64,000 bases of DNA from Blattabacterium cuenoti. GTDB lineage: Bacteria; Bacteroidota; Bacteroidia; Flavobacteriales; Blattabacteriaceae. The stretch is taken from positions 427,234 through 491,233 of the forward strand of contig NZ_CP060245.1 of assembly GCF_014252455.1 (NCBI RefSeq), read 5' to 3'. Below the pieces are notes generated by a model. The model saw nothing but the letters and a program-made list of their open reading frames with translations, was not told the DNA's origin and made no database searches. How positions within the stretch are numbered: the first letter of the stretch is position 1; the number at the start of each line of letters is the position of its first letter. A program made the translations under genes and the position numbers. This document shows positions 36,071 to 46,013 of the stretch, one piece after another.

Positions 36071-38644
36071 ATGCATAAAAATTCAAATAAAAATTTGAAA
36101 AAAAAAACAGAAGATACTCCATTAGTAAAACAATATAATAAGATTAAATATAAATATCCAAATACTATTTTATTATTTCAAGTTGGAGATTTTTATGAAA
36201 CTTTCGGAGAAGATGCAATAAAATCTTCTAAAATATTAAATATTGTTTTAACTAAAAGAAATAATAATAATAAATCTATTCCTTTAGCAGGATTTCCTTA
36301 TCATTCTTTAAATAATTATTTACCAAAATTGATACAATCAGGACAACGTGTAGCTATTTGCAATCAATTAGAAAAACCTCAAAAAGGAAAAAATATAGTA
36401 AAAAGAGGTGTTATAGAATTAGTTACACCTGGAGTAACTATTACTGAAAATATATTAGATTTTAAATCAAATAATTTTTTAGCATCTATTCATTTAGATA
36501 AAGAAAAAATGGGTTTAAGTTTTTTAGATATTTCTACAGGAGAATTTTTTATAGCAGAAGATAATAAAACAAATATTTTACAATATTTAAAACATTTTAA
36601 TCCTAGTGAAATTATTTTTCAAAGAAAAGAAAAAAAATTTTTTGATAAATTTTTACAAAAAAAATATTATACTTTTCTTATGGATGATTGGATGTTTAAT
36701 TATTCATTTGCATATGAAAAATTAATATCTCATTTTAAAACTCATTCTTTAAAAGGGTTTGGTATAAATCATTTAAAATTAGGAATTATAGCATCTGGTG
36801 TTATATTAAATTATTTAGATGAAACTCAACATTTTCAATTAAAACATATTACTAACATTAAACAAGTTAATCACAAAAAACATATGTGGATTGATGATTT
36901 TACTTTTCGTAATTTAGAAATATTTAATTGTTTTAATTCCAAAGGTCTAACTCTAATTAATATTTTAGATAAAACCATCACTTCTATGGGTGGTAGATTA
37001 TTGAAACAATGGATTCATTTTCCATTAAAAAATATTTATGCTATACAAAAACGTCATAAAATAGTAGAAGAACTTTTATCAAATATTCATATTCTTCAAT
37101 ATATACAAAAAAAATTAAAAAAAATTTCGGATATAGAACGATTAATATCTAAAATGGTTATTAAAAAAATTTCTCCAAAAGAATTAATTACATTATATCA
37201 ATCTTTAAAATCTATTGTAAAAATAAAAGAAAAAATTTTTTCTACAAAAAAAAAAAATTTATTACACATAGTTAATTATTTGATGGATTGTGATATTATA
37301 TCTCAAAAAATTATTAAAACTATACATGAAGATCCTCCTCATAATATTGAAAAAGGGAATATTATTATTAAAGGGTTTTCTAAAAAATTGGACAAAATTC
37401 GTTTTATATTTTTTTCTAAAAAAAAATTTTTAGAAAAATTATGTTATAATGAAAAAATTAAAACAGGTATTCATAATTTAAAAATTAGTTATAATAATAT
37501 TTTTGGATATTTTTTTGAAATTAAAACAAAAAAAGTATTTAAAATACCTTCCAATTGGATTATTAAACAAACATTAACTAATTCTAAAAGATATACAAAT
37601 GAAGAATTAAAAAATTATGAATTACAAATATTTAATGCTGAACAAGAAAGAATATCTTTAGAAAAAAAAATATATTATAATTTAATAGATGATTTATTAA
37701 ATTATATTTCTCCTTTACAAAAAAATGCAAAAATTATTGCAAAATTAGACGTACTATGTTCATTTTCTACTTCTGCATTAGAAAATAATTATATTAAACC
37801 AAAGATGAATAATTCTTTTGATTTAATTATTAAACAAGGAAGGCATCCTGTAATTGAAAAACAATTTATTTCTAAAATATCTTATATTCCTAATGATATT
37901 TTTTTAAATAAAAAAAATCAACAAATTATAATAATAACTGGTCCAAATATGTCTGGAAAATCTTCTATTTTACGTCAAACTGCAATTATTATATTAATGG
38001 CTCAAATTGGAAGTTTTATTCCAGCGAAATATGCTAAATTAGGAATTATAGATAAAATATTTAGTAGAGTTGGAGCTTCTGATAATATTTCTTTAGGTGA
38101 ATCTACTTTTATGGTAGAAATGAATGAAACAGCAAGTATATTAAATAATCTTTCTAAAAAAAGTTTAATTATTTTAGATGAAATAGGTAGAGGAACAAGC
38201 ACTTATGATGGAATTTCAATTTCTTGGTCTATTCTTGAATTTTTACATAATCATCATTTTAAACCTCTTACTTTAGTTTCTACTCATTATCATGAATTAA
38301 CTAAAATAAATTCTTTTTTAAAAAGAATTCATAATTATCATATTTCTATAAAAAAAATTAATGAAAATATTATTTTTATGAGAAATCTTGTTATTGGTTC
38401 CAGTGAACAAAGTTTTGGTTTTCACGTAGCTAAAATTGCTGGAATTCCTTTAAAAATAATTTGTAGAAGTAAAGAAATATTAAAAATCTTAAATAAGAAA
38501 AATGAAAACAAAATACCTTTATCTAAAAAAAAGATTTTTTTTTTATTAAAAAAAATAAAATTTTATATAAAAGATAAAAATTATTTATCTTTTATGGATG
38601 CATATATAAAAATTAATAAAATAAAAGAATTATTAAATAATTAA
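36071..38644 (+). CDS. mutS: DNA mismatch repair protein MutS
   Basis: MutS recognises mismatches and small loops and starts repair. The 857-residue protein shows the mismatch-probing Phe-x-Glu motif in QVGDFYETFGEDA, the connector and clamp domains, Walker A GPNMSGKSS, DEIGRGTSTYDG with the Walker B residues, and STHYHEL. Length is normal. A complete MutS is interesting in this genome because loss of mismatch repair would speed up homopolymer frameshifts, which are seen elsewhere in the window. It ends one base before tRNA-Gly(GCC), so the tRNAs are likely made from the mutS transcript. Confidence 0.96.
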   Translation: MHKNSNKNLKKKTEDTPLVKQYNKIKYKYPNTILLFQVGDFYETFGEDAIKSSKILNIVLTKRNNNNKSIPLAGFPYHSLNNYLPKLIQSGQRVAICNQLEKPQKGKNIVKRGVIELVTPGVTITENILDFKSNNFLASIHLDKEKMGLSFLDISTGEFFIAEDNKTNILQYLKHFNPSEIIFQRKEKKFFDKFLQKKYYTFLMDDWMFNYSFAYEKLISHFKTHSLKGFGINHLKLGIIASGVILNYLDETQHFQLKHITNIKQVNHKKHMWIDDFTFRNLEIFNCFNSKGLTLINILDKTITSMGGRLLKQWIHFPLKNIYAIQKRHKIVEELLSNIHILQYIQKKLKKISDIERLISKMVIKKISPKELITLYQSLKSIVKIKEKIFSTKKKNLLHIVNYLMDCDIISQKIIKTIHEDPPHNIEKGNIIIKGFSKKLDKIRFIFFSKKKFLEKLCYNEKIKTGIHNLKISYNNIFGYFFEIKTKKVFKIPSNWIIKQTLTNSKRYTNEELKNYELQIFNAEQERISLEKKIYYNLIDDLLNYISPLQKNAKIIAKLDVLCSFSTSALENNYIKPKMNNSFDLIIKQGRHPVIEKQFISKISYIPNDIFLNKKNQQIIIITGPNMSGKSSILRQTAIIILMAQIGSFIPAKYAKLGIIDKIFSRVGASDNISLGESTFMVEMNETASILNNLSKKSLIILDEIGRGTSTYDGISISWSILEFLHNHHFKPLTLVSTHYHELTKINSFLKRIHNYHISIKKINENIIFMRNLVIGSSEQSFGFHVAKIAGIPLKIICRSKEILKILNKKNENKIPLSKKKIFFLLKKIKFYIKDKNYLSFMDAYIKINKIKELLNN

Positions 38645-38645
38645 T

Positions 38646-38718
38646 GCGAGAATAGCTCAGTAGGTAGAGTACAACCTTGCCAAGGTTGGGGTCGCGGGTT
38701 CAAATCCCGTTTCTCGCT
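38646..38718 (+). tRNA. tRNA-Gly(GCC)
   Basis: A 73-base plus-strand cloverleaf with acceptor GCGAGAA/TTCTCGC, anticodon stem CAACC/GGTTG, loop TTGCCAA (anticodon GCC), T-stem GCGGG/CCCGT and discriminator U. It starts one base after the mutS stop codon. Confidence 0.95.
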
Positions 38719-38721
38719 TTT

Positions 38722-38808
38722 ACCTGGGTGGTGGAATTGGTAGACACACAGGACTTAAAATCCTGTGATCATTATACGATCGTACGGGTTCAAATCCCGT
38801 CCCGGGTA
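38722..38808 (+). tRNA. tRNA-Leu(UAA)
   Basis: An 87-base class II tRNA with acceptor ACCTGGG/CCCGGGT, anticodon stem CAGGA/TCCTG, loop CTTAAAA (anticodon TAA), a long variable arm and T-stem ACGGG/CCCGT. The discriminator is A. It lies three bases after tRNA-Gly(GCC). Confidence 0.95.
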
Positions 38809-38817
38809 TTATCAAAT

Positions 38818-40281
38818 TTATTTTCTATAATAATTAGGAGATTCTTTAGTAATACTCACACTATGTGGATGATTTTCTTTTAATCCAGAATTAGTAATTT
38901 TAACAAATTTTCCCATTTTTATTAATTCTTTAATTGTAGAAACTCCACAATATCCCATCCCAGAACGTAATCCTCCACAAATTTGATAAATAACATCTTT
39001 CATTTTTCCTTTATAAGGAACTTTAGCTTCTATTCCTTCTGGAACAACATTTTTTTCTTTCAATTGAAAATAACGATCTTTACTTCCTCTTTTCATAGCA
39101 TCTAAAGATCCCATTCCTACATATGTTTTAAATTTTCTTCCTTGAAAAATAATCTCCTCTCCTGGAGCTTCATCTGTACCTGCAAATAAACTACCAATCA
39201 TAACTGAACTAGCTCCAGCAGCAATAGCTTTTACTACATCTCCGGAATATCTTATTCCCCCATCAGATATTACATTTACATTTTTTGTTTTAGCATACTC
39301 ATAAACATTATTAATAGCAGTAATTTGAGGCATTCCTACTCCAGCTATTACTCTAGTAGTACAAATAGATCCCGATCCTATTCCTACTTTTAAAATAGTA
39401 GATCCAGCATCTATTAAATCTTTTGCCGCTTTCATTGTTACTATATTCCCAGCTATCAAAGTTAATTTAGGAAAATTATTTTTAATAGATTTTATCATTT
39501 CTAATACCATTAAAGAATGACCATGAGCAGAGTCAATAGTTATTAAATCTACACCAACTTTTACTAAAGAATCTACTCTAGATAAAGTATTTTTATCTAT
39601 TCCTACAGCAGCACCTACACGTAAACGTCCTTTATAATCTTTACAAGCATTAGGATATTCTATTATATTATCAATATCTCTAATTGTAATTAATCCTACT
39701 AATTTTTTAAAATTATCAACAATCGGTAATTTTTCTATTCTTTCTCTTAAAAGAATATTTTTAGCTTCTTCTAAAGAAATATTTTTTTTAGAAGTAATTA
39801 ATTTTTCTTTCGTCATTACATCTTCTACTAAAGTATCTAAATCTAGACGATATTTAATATCTCTATTAGTAATGATTCCAATTAATGTATGATCTTTTTC
39901 TATCACTGGAAGTCCAGAAATATGATAATAATTCATTAAATATTGTGCTTTTCTAAGTGTAGATGTTTTTGAAAGTGTAATTGGATCATCTATCATTCCA
40001 CTTTCACTTCTTTTTACTTTATAAACTTCTTCTGATTGACATTGAATATTCATATTTTTATGAATAATCCCTATTCCTCCTTCTCTAGCTATTGATATAG
40101 CTAAGGAAGATTCTGTTACAGTATCCATCGCAGCACTTAATAAAGGAATATTCATTGTAATATCAAATGTAAGAGATGTTTTTAAAGAAACTTCAGATGG
40201 TAATATAGAAGAATAGGATGGAATTAATAAAACATCATCAAATGTAAAAGCTTCTTTTAAAATCTTTTTATCTAAAGACAT
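38818..40281 (-). CDS. guaB: IMP dehydrogenase
   Basis: GuaB oxidises IMP to XMP with NAD, the committed step to GMP. The 487-residue TIM-barrel enzyme contains two inserted CBS domains (about residues 90-205), the catalytic loop [15 protein letters not shown] with the active-site cysteine, then [19 protein letters not shown]. The flap [15 protein letters not shown] follows. The ending is a typical SGMGYCG block. It converges with the tRNA-Leu gene and diverges from the small lipoprotein gene over about 150 bases of A/T-rich sequence. Confidence 0.96.
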   Translation of the reverse strand: MSLDKKILKEAFTFDDVLLIPSYSSILPSEVSLKTSLTFDITMNIPLLSAAMDTVTESSLAISIAREGGIGIIHKNMNIQCQSEEVYKVKRSESGMIDDPITLSKTSTLRKAQYLMNYYHISGLPVIEKDHTLIGIITNRDIKYRLDLDTLVEDVMTKEKLITSKKNISLEEAKNILLRERIEKLPIVDNFKKLVGLITIRDIDNIIEYPNACKDYKGRLRVGAAVGIDKNTLSRVDSLVKVGVDLITIDSAHGHSLMVLEMIKSIKNNFPKLTLIAGNIVTMKAAKDLIDAGSTILKVGIGSGSICTTRVIAGVGMPQITAINNVYEYAKTKNVNVISDGGIRYSGDVVKAIAAGASSVMIGSLFAGTDEAPGEEIIFQGRKFKTYVGMGSLDAMKRGSKDRYFQLKEKNVVPEGIEAKVPYKGKMKDVIYQICGGLRSGMGYCGVSTIKELIKMGKFVKITNSGLKENHPHSVSITKESPNYYRK

Positions 40282-40393
40282 AATTTCTTTTTTTTTAATA
40301 ATTTTTTTTAAAAAAAAATATTTTAAAATCTATTTTTAGTTATTTTTAAAAAAATACAAATAATAATATATTTTTTCATTCCAAATTTTTATA

Positions 40394-40401
40394 TAAATTT
40401 G
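40394..40401 (+). promoter_or_regulatory. Possible -7 promoter element for the small lipoprotein gene
   Basis: TAAATTTG matches TAnnTTTG and lies about 35 bases before the ATG. The -33 region is T-rich (TTTTTTC) without a clean TTTG. Confidence 0.4.
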
Positions 40402-40435
40402 TCCAGAATATGTTATAACTGAAATACTATTGATT

Positions 40436-40714
40436 ATGATGAAAAAATTAAGAATTACTATTACTACCATTTTTTTAGCAATATTTTTATTTTCAAGTAG
40501 TTGTACTAATAAATCTAAAAACGAAAATACTTCTCCTTCTACAGAAGAAGAAAAAACCGCTAATAATAATAATGAAAATCAAACAAATTCTAATGTAACA
40601 ACCCCTCCTACTACAACAAATAATGAAGAAGAAAATTCTTCAAAAAATAATAATGAGGAGGCAACAACAAAAGAAAAAATAAATACAGAAGAAAATGAAA
40701 AAAATAATAAATAA
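40436..40714 (+). CDS. Small predicted lipoprotein, low-complexity acidic/Asn-rich
   Basis: I do not recognise a family. The 92-residue product (ATG 40436; a TTG six bases earlier is less likely) has a lysine start, a hydrophobic stretch (about residues 7-19) and LFSSSC, a lipobox with the lipidated cysteine at Cys23. The mature part of about 70 residues is made almost wholly of Asn, Glu, Thr, Ser and Lys, with no predicted fold. No acidic export signal follows the cysteine directly (CTNKSK), so the periplasmic face of a membrane is the simplest location; that is inference. It has its own possible promoter and a strong terminator, so it is a single-gene unit. Processing would need LspA, whose gene is frame-shifted here. 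Confidence 0.7.
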   Translation: MMKKLRITITTIFLAIFLFSSSCTNKSKNENTSPSTEEEKTANNNNENQTNSNVTTPPTTTNNEEENSSKNNNEEATTKEKINTEENEKNNK

Positions 40715-40722
40715 AGATAAAT

Positions 40723-40745
40723 AGAGAGGAAAAATTTTCCTCTCT
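40723..40745. terminator. Strong bidirectional terminator between the lipoprotein gene and rplS
   Basis: An 11-bp perfect inverted repeat (AGAGAGGAAAA / TTTTCCTCTCT) around a single A is followed by a T-rich tract on the plus strand. It lies between convergent genes. It is one of only two hairpins in the window with several G-C pairs. Confidence 0.85.
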
Positions 40746-40751
40746 TTATTT

Positions 40752-41099
40752 TTATTTATTTTTTATTCTAGCTTTTTTACCTTTTAGAGATCTAAAATAA
40801 TAAATTTTAGATCTACGAACTTTTCCTTTTTTATTTACTTCTATATTTTTTATATTTGGATGATATAATATAAATATACGTTCTACACCTATCTCACCAC
40901 TCATTTTACGGATAGTAAAAGTTTTTGTGAAACCTTTTCCTTGTTTTTTAATTACTATTCCTTTAAAAGTTTGTATTCTTTTTTTTTCTCCTTCTTTTAT
41001 TTCAAAAAAAACAGTAATAGTATCTCCAGAATTAAAAAATGGTAATTTTTTTTTAAAAAAATATTTATTTTCTATTTTTTTTATTAAATTTTCAGACAT
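40752..41099 (-). CDS. rplS: 50S ribosomal protein L19
   Basis: L19 lies at the 30S-50S interface. The 115-residue protein shows PFFNSGDTITVFFEIKEG near the start, then RIQTFKGIVIKKQGKG, TIRKMSGEIGVERIF and the C-terminal KVRRSKIYYFR block, all typical. It starts six bases after the glmM stop on the same strand, so both are probably co-transcribed, and ends just before the shared hairpin terminator. Confidence 0.96.
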   Translation of the reverse strand: MSENLIKKIENKYFFKKKLPFFNSGDTITVFFEIKEGEKKRIQTFKGIVIKKQGKGFTKTFTIRKMSGEIGVERIFILYHPNIKNIEVNKKGKVRRSKIYYFRSLKGKKARIKNK

Positions 41100-41105
41100 A
41101 ATTTT

Positions 41106-42506
41106 TTATTTAAAATTATTAGAATTTTTTATTTCATTAAAAATTTTTTTATATAAAAAATTTACCCGTTTTTTTGACGTACTTTCTATATGTATTCTAA
41201 TAATATTTTCAGTATTAGATTGTCTTATATGAACCCATTCATTTTTCAAAAATGAAATTTTAATTCCATCTTGGAAATTCATTTTTTTTTCTTTATATTT
41301 TTTTTTAAAAAAATTTAATATTTGTTGTTTTTTTTGATAAAAAGATAATCTAATTTTTTTTTTTAACATAAAATAATTAGGATACCTTTTTTTTAATTTA
41401 ATTAATGATTTTTGAGTTAATTTCGAAATATAACTTAAAAATAAAGCGATACCTACTAATCCATCTCTTCCATAACGGAAATTTGGATAGATAATCCCAC
41501 CATTTCCTTCCCCACCAATTACTGCTTTAACTTCTTTCATTTTTTCAACGACATGAACTTCACCTACAGGGGTAGCATAATAAGGAACACCATTTTTTAT
41601 AGACAAATCATATAAAGCTTGAGAAGAAGATAAAGTAGATACAATAGGACCTAATTTATTTTTTAAAATATAATCAGAAATAGAAATTAAAGTATATTCT
41701 TCCCCAAAAAAATCTCCATTTTCACAAATAAAAACAACCCTATCTACATCAGGATCTACAGATATTCCTAGATCTGCTTTAATTTTAGGTACTTTTTTAC
41801 AAATTTTATTTAAATTTTTTTTTATAGGTTCAGGATGATGACTAAAATTTCCATGTGGAGTACAATACATTTTAATTACTTTAACTCCTAAAAATTTTAA
41901 AAGTAAAGGGACAGCTATTCCTCCTGTTGAATTTATTCCATCTACAACAATTTTAAATTTAGCTTTTTGAATCATTTTTTGATCTACTAAAGGTAAAGAT
42001 AAAATAGTTTTTATATGTTTATGAATATAATTTTTTTTATATAAATAATTACCTAATTTTTTGAAAGAAACAAAATTTAATTTTTTTTTTTTTACTATAG
42101 AATAAAACCATTGAAAATCTTTTTTAGATAAAAATTCACCCATAGAATTGAATAGTTTCAATCCATTCCAATTTTTTTTATTATGACTGGCAGTTAACAT
42201 TATCCCACCATCTGCTTTTTCATTAATTATAGCAAAACCAACAGTAGGTGTTGTAGATAAACCAATATCTATAACATTAATTCCAAAATTTTGAAAAGTA
42301 ATAATTAAAAATTTTTGAAATAAAGTAGACGTAATCCTACCATCTCTTCCAAAGATTATTAAATATTTATGTTTATTTTTATATTTTTTTTTTATCCAGG
42401 TAACATATCCTGCTAAAAATTTAATAATATCTATAGGAGTAAAACCATTTCCTACTTTTCCTCCTAAAGTACCTCTTATTCCAGATAAAGATTTAACAAG
42501 TACCAA
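41106..42506 (-). CDS. glmM: Phosphoglucosamine mutase / phosphohexomutase
   Basis: The 466-residue alpha-D-phosphohexomutase has the phosphoserine loop TASHN (Ser107), metal-binding SVDPDVDRV, the sugar-binding GEGNGG block and a C-terminal phosphate-binding RQSNTENIIR. GlmM converts glucosamine-6-phosphate to glucosamine-1-phosphate for UDP-GlcNAc, the substrate of MurA at the end of the window. The family also includes phosphomannomutases, and Bacteroidetes members are often annotated either way; GEGNGG and the peptidoglycan context favour GlmM. It opens SLSGIRGTLGGKVGNGFTP, normal for the group. Confidence 0.85.
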   Translation of the reverse strand: MVLVKSLSGIRGTLGGKVGNGFTPIDIIKFLAGYVTWIKKKYKNKHKYLIIFGRDGRITSTLFQKFLIITFQNFGINVIDIGLSTTPTVGFAIINEKADGGIMLTASHNKKNWNGLKLFNSMGEFLSKKDFQWFYSIVKKKKLNFVSFKKLGNYLYKKNYIHKHIKTILSLPLVDQKMIQKAKFKIVVDGINSTGGIAVPLLLKFLGVKVIKMYCTPHGNFSHHPEPIKKNLNKICKKVPKIKADLGISVDPDVDRVVFICENGDFFGEEYTLISISDYILKNKLGPIVSTLSSSQALYDLSIKNGVPYYATPVGEVHVVEKMKEVKAVIGGEGNGGIIYPNFRYGRDGLVGIALFLSYISKLTQKSLIKLKKRYPNYFMLKKKIRLSFYQKKQQILNFFKKKYKEKKMNFQDGIKISFLKNEWVHIRQSNTENIIRIHIESTSKKRVNFLYKKIFNEIKNSNNFK

Positions 42507-42738
42507 AAATGATTAAAATTATTATTTTTTTACAAAAATAAAAAATAATTTTTAAATTAAAATTTTATTAAATATCAATAAATAAGAAAAAAAATTAATA
42601 TTATATAATGATATAAATTTTAATATTATTAAATTTTAATACTTTTATAAAATAATATCAATTTTTTTTTATAAAAAAACTTATAATAATCTTTTTTTTA
42701 TTTAAAAAAATATATTATTTTATATTTTACGTTAAATT
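42507..42738. other. A/T-only intergenic spacer between glmM and dnaB
   Basis: About 230 bases with almost no G or C: 42541-42720 contains only seven G/C bases. I see no gene, hairpin with G-C pairs or clear promoter motif. It would melt easily. Confidence 0.7.
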
Positions 42739-44259
42739 TTAATTTTTATTAAAATCTTCTTCTAAAAAATCATTATTTTCATGATTTTTAATAAAAAAAT
42801 TTTCTTTATAATTTTCTTCCCAAATGAAATATTTTGAATCTTTTTTTTGAAAATCTAAAAATTTTACTTGATCACTAACAAATTTTAAACGAATTTTATC
42901 TAAACTTCCATTTCTATGTTTAGCTATAATAATTTCTGCTTGTCCGATACAAGATTCTTTTTTTTCTGTATCCCAAATTTTAAAACCATAATATTCTGGT
43001 CTATAAATAAATAAAACAATATCTGCATCTTGTTCAATAGATCCAGATTCACGTAAATCAGATAATAATGGTCTTCTACTACCACCTCTAATTTCTACAG
43101 CTCTAGATAATTGAGATAAAGCTATTATAGGAATATCTAATTCTTTAGCCATAGATTTTAAATTTCTAGAAATTATTGAAATTTCTTGTTCTCTATTTCT
43201 TAATAATTTTAAATTATGATCATTAATTCCCATTAATTGCATATAATCAATTAATATTAATTTAATTCCATGTTGAGATATTAAATTTCTGCATTTTGCT
43301 CTTAAATTAAATATAGATAAAGAAGGAGTATCATCAATAAAGAGAGGAGCTTTTTTTAATTTTGAGGTTTTATTAAAAATATTTTTCCAATCTAAATCAG
43401 AGAGATTAGCTTTTTTTATTTTTTCTGAAGATATTCCTGTTTCTGATGAAATCAATCTTGTTATTAATTGAATAGATGACATTTCTAATGAAAAAATTAC
43501 TGCAGGAACTTTTTGTTTTAATACTATATCTCTTACCATAGATAACATAAATGTTGTTTTTCCCATTCCTGGTCTAGACGCTAATATAATTAAATCTGAA
43601 TTTTGCCAACCAGAAGTTATTTGATCTAAATGATAAAAACCAGAAGAAATTCCACTTAATCTTTCTTTATTATTTTCTATTTTTTTTATTTTATCAATAG
43701 CTTTTTTAACAAGAGATTCAGTTGTTTCATATTTTTTCGTTATTAAATATTTTTGATTTATTTCAAAAAGTTTAGATTCTGCTTCATCTAATAATTCAAA
43801 AACATCTATATTATCATGATAACAATTTTTTATAATATATGAAGATATATTAATTAGTTTTCTTAAAATAAATTTTTGTTGAATAATACGACTATGATAT
43901 TCAATATGTGCGGAAGAAATAACTTTTTGTGTTAATTCTATTAAATACAATTCACCTCCAATTTTATCAAGATTCCCATCTTTTTTTAATTGATTAGAAA
44001 CAGTATATAAATCTATTGGATGATAATTATGATATAATTTTTGAATAGAACGAAATATATCTTGATGTTCTTTTTTGTAAAAAATTTCAGGAACAAGAAT
44101 ATCAATGATTATATCTAATCCTTTTTTATCTATCATTATAGACCCTAGAATGACTTCTTCTAAATCTAATGCTTGAGGAGGAATTTTTACATTTTTAATA
44201 AAATGATCATAATATTTTTTATTATCTTCTTTATATATCAAATTATGTTTTTTATTCAT
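42739..44259 (-). CDS. dnaB: Replicative DNA helicase
   Basis: DnaB unwinds DNA at the fork as a hexamer. The 506-residue protein has the N-terminal DnaG-binding domain (VPPQALDLEEVILGSIM-like opening), then the RecA-type domain with Walker A ASRPGMGKTTF, Walker B LILIDYMQLM, and LSQLSRAVEIRGG with SDLRESGSIEQDADIV. The C-terminal IIAKHRNGSLDKIRL block holds the arginine-finger region. No intein is present. The extra C-terminal tail is acidic and Asn-rich, as common in Bacteroidetes. It precedes nothing on its strand for about 230 bases. Confidence 0.96.
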   Translation of the reverse strand: MNKKHNLIYKEDNKKYYDHFIKNVKIPPQALDLEEVILGSIMIDKKGLDIIIDILVPEIFYKKEHQDIFRSIQKLYHNYHPIDLYTVSNQLKKDGNLDKIGGELYLIELTQKVISSAHIEYHSRIIQQKFILRKLINISSYIIKNCYHDNIDVFELLDEAESKLFEINQKYLITKKYETTESLVKKAIDKIKKIENNKERLSGISSGFYHLDQITSGWQNSDLIILASRPGMGKTTFMLSMVRDIVLKQKVPAVIFSLEMSSIQLITRLISSETGISSEKIKKANLSDLDWKNIFNKTSKLKKAPLFIDDTPSLSIFNLRAKCRNLISQHGIKLILIDYMQLMGINDHNLKLLRNREQEISIISRNLKSMAKELDIPIIALSQLSRAVEIRGGSRRPLLSDLRESGSIEQDADIVLFIYRPEYYGFKIWDTEKKESCIGQAEIIIAKHRNGSLDKIRLKFVSDQVKFLDFQKKDSKYFIWEENYKENFFIKNHENNDFLEEDFNKN

Positions 44260-44283
44260 AAAAAATATAAATAAAATATTTTT

Positions 44284-45240
44284 TTAATCATTAAAATGTC
44301 CTATAGTAATATATTTGTTTTTTCTCTTTCTAATAAGAACATCAATATCAATAGATGATAATTCTTTATAATATTTAATAATTTTTTTTTTTATTAATTG
44401 AAAAGATTTTTTATGATTAAAATGAGCACCTCCTAAAGGTTCTTTAATTAAATCATCTATCAATTTTAATTTTAACATATCTTCTGCTGTTAATTTTAAT
44501 GATTTTGCAGAATCTTCTTTTTTTTTCCAATTACCCCAAAGAATAGTTGAACAACTTTCAGGAGAAATAACAGAATACCAAGAATTTTCCATCATAGATA
44601 CTTTATCTCCTATTCCAATTCCTAAAGCACCTCCACTAGCACCTTCTCCTATAATTAATACAATAATTGGAACTTTTAAACACATCATTTCATAAATATT
44701 TTTTCCAATTGCTTCTCCTTGACCTTTTTTTTCAGCATCCATTCCTGGAAAAGCACCTGGAGTATCTATAAAAGTAACAATAGGTTTATGAAATTTTTCA
44801 GATAATTTCATTAGTCTTAATGCCTTTCTATATCCTTCTGGATTAGGCATTCCAAATCTTCTATATTGTCTATCTTTTGTATTTTTCCCTTTTTGAGTCC
44901 CTATTAACATAAAAGTTAAATTATCTATTTTTCCAAAACCTCCTATCATCGCCTTATCATCACCAATATAACGATCTCCATGTAATTCAATAAAAGATTC
45001 TTTTTTAGTAATAGATAATATATAATCTAAAGTATAAGGTCTATTAGGATGTCTAGATAATTGAACTCTTTGCCATGGAGTTAATTTTTTATGTAATTTT
45101 TTAATTGTTTTTTCTAATTTCAATTTTAATTGATCACAAACATTTTTCATATTTACCCCACTTTTTTTTTCGATAAGAACACAATTAATATATTGATCCT
45201 GAATCTCTTTTATCGGTTTTTCAAAATCTAAATATTCCAT
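44284..45240 (-). CDS. accA: Acetyl-CoA carboxylase carboxyltransferase subunit alpha
   Basis: AccA with AccD transfers CO2 from carboxybiotin to acetyl-CoA to give malonyl-CoA for fatty-acid synthesis. The 318-residue protein opens [13 protein letters not shown] and shows [22 protein letters not shown], the [28 protein letters not shown] block, [19 protein letters not shown], and [15 protein letters not shown] for the oxyanion turn. These are diagnostic. AccD is not in the window. It starts directly after the sdhB stop region, on the same strand, with no spacer. Confidence 0.96.
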   Translation of the reverse strand: MEYLDFEKPIKEIQDQYINCVLIEKKSGVNMKNVCDQLKLKLEKTIKKLHKKLTPWQRVQLSRHPNRPYTLDYILSITKKESFIELHGDRYIGDDKAMIGGFGKIDNLTFMLIGTQKGKNTKDRQYRRFGMPNPEGYRKALRLMKLSEKFHKPIVTFIDTPGAFPGMDAEKKGQGEAIGKNIYEMMCLKVPIIVLIIGEGASGGALGIGIGDKVSMMENSWYSVISPESCSTILWGNWKKKEDSAKSLKLTAEDMLKLKLIDDLIKEPLGGAHFNHKKSFQLIKKKIIKYYKELSSIDIDVLIRKRKNKYITIGHFND

Positions 45241-45999
45241 TTATATAAAAGATTGAATATATTCTTTATTCATTAAAGAAATATTTTCTGTAGAAATTCC
45301 TTTTGGACACTCAATTTCACAAGATTTTGTATTAGTACAATTACCAAACCCTTCTTCATCCATTTTTTTTACCATATTTAATACACGTTGTTTTCTTTCT
45401 ATTTTCCCTTGAGGTAATAAAATAAATTGAGAAATTTTTGCTGCAACAAATAACATCGCGGATCTATTTTTACATGCAGCTACACATGCACCACATCCAA
45501 TACAAACAGCAGAATCAAAAGCTTTATCTGCATTTTCTTTAGAAATAGGAATCATATTTCCATCTATAGTTTTTCCTAAAGTATTAACAGAAATAAATCC
45601 TCCTGACATAATTATTCTATCAAAAGAAGATCTATCTACTATTAAATCCTTAATAATAGGAAAAGGTTTCGCTCTCCAAGGTTCAATATATATTGTATTA
45701 ATATTGTAAAATCTTCTCATATATAATTGACAAGTAGTTGTTAAATTTTCTTTTCCATGAGCCCTTCCATTTATATATAAAGAACACATTCCACAAATAC
45801 CTTCACGACAATCATGATCAAAAGCTATAGGAGTTTCCTTTTTACTATTATTTATAATTTGATTATTTAATAAATCCAACATTTCTAAAAAAGAACTATT
45901 AGGAGAAACATCATATACTTTATAAGTATAAAATTTTCCTTTTTCTTTATTATTTTTTTGTCTCCATATTTTTAAAACAAAAGAAAGTAATTTTTTCAT
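45241..45999 (-). CDS. sdhB: Succinate dehydrogenase iron-sulfur subunit
   Basis: SdhB carries electrons from the flavin subunit to quinone through three Fe-S clusters. The 252-residue protein shows the [2Fe-2S] ligands in CREGICGMCSLYING plus a later Cys in TTTCQLYM, and the [4Fe-4S] and [3Fe-4S] ligands in CIGCGACVAACKN and in CTNTKSCEIECPKGIS. The composition fits the Bacteroidetes SdhB/FrdB type paired with a single cytochrome b subunit. Its start lies 14 bases after sdhA. The gene order sdhC-sdhA-sdhB on the minus strand is an operon. Confidence 0.95.
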   Translation of the reverse strand: MKKLLSFVLKIWRQKNNKEKGKFYTYKVYDVSPNSSFLEMLDLLNNQIINNSKKETPIAFDHDCREGICGMCSLYINGRAHGKENLTTTCQLYMRRFYNINTIYIEPWRAKPFPIIKDLIVDRSSFDRIIMSGGFISVNTLGKTIDGNMIPISKENADKAFDSAVCIGCGACVAACKNRSAMLFVAAKISQFILLPQGKIERKQRVLNMVKKMDEEGFGNCTNTKSCEIECPKGISTENISLMNKEYIQSFI

Positions 46000-46013
46000 A
46001 AAATTTTATTTTT

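Noticed and set aside
38002-38202. A 66-codon minus-strand frame
   Set aside because: It is antisense to the ATPase motifs of mutS.
38677-38883. A 68-codon frame across tRNA-Gly and tRNA-Leu into guaB
   Set aside because: It overlaps two certain tRNAs and the end of guaB; composition is tRNA-derived.
40927-41232. A 101-codon plus-strand frame
   Set aside because: It is antisense to rplS and the glmM end; the hydrophobic look comes from complementing lysine-rich codons.
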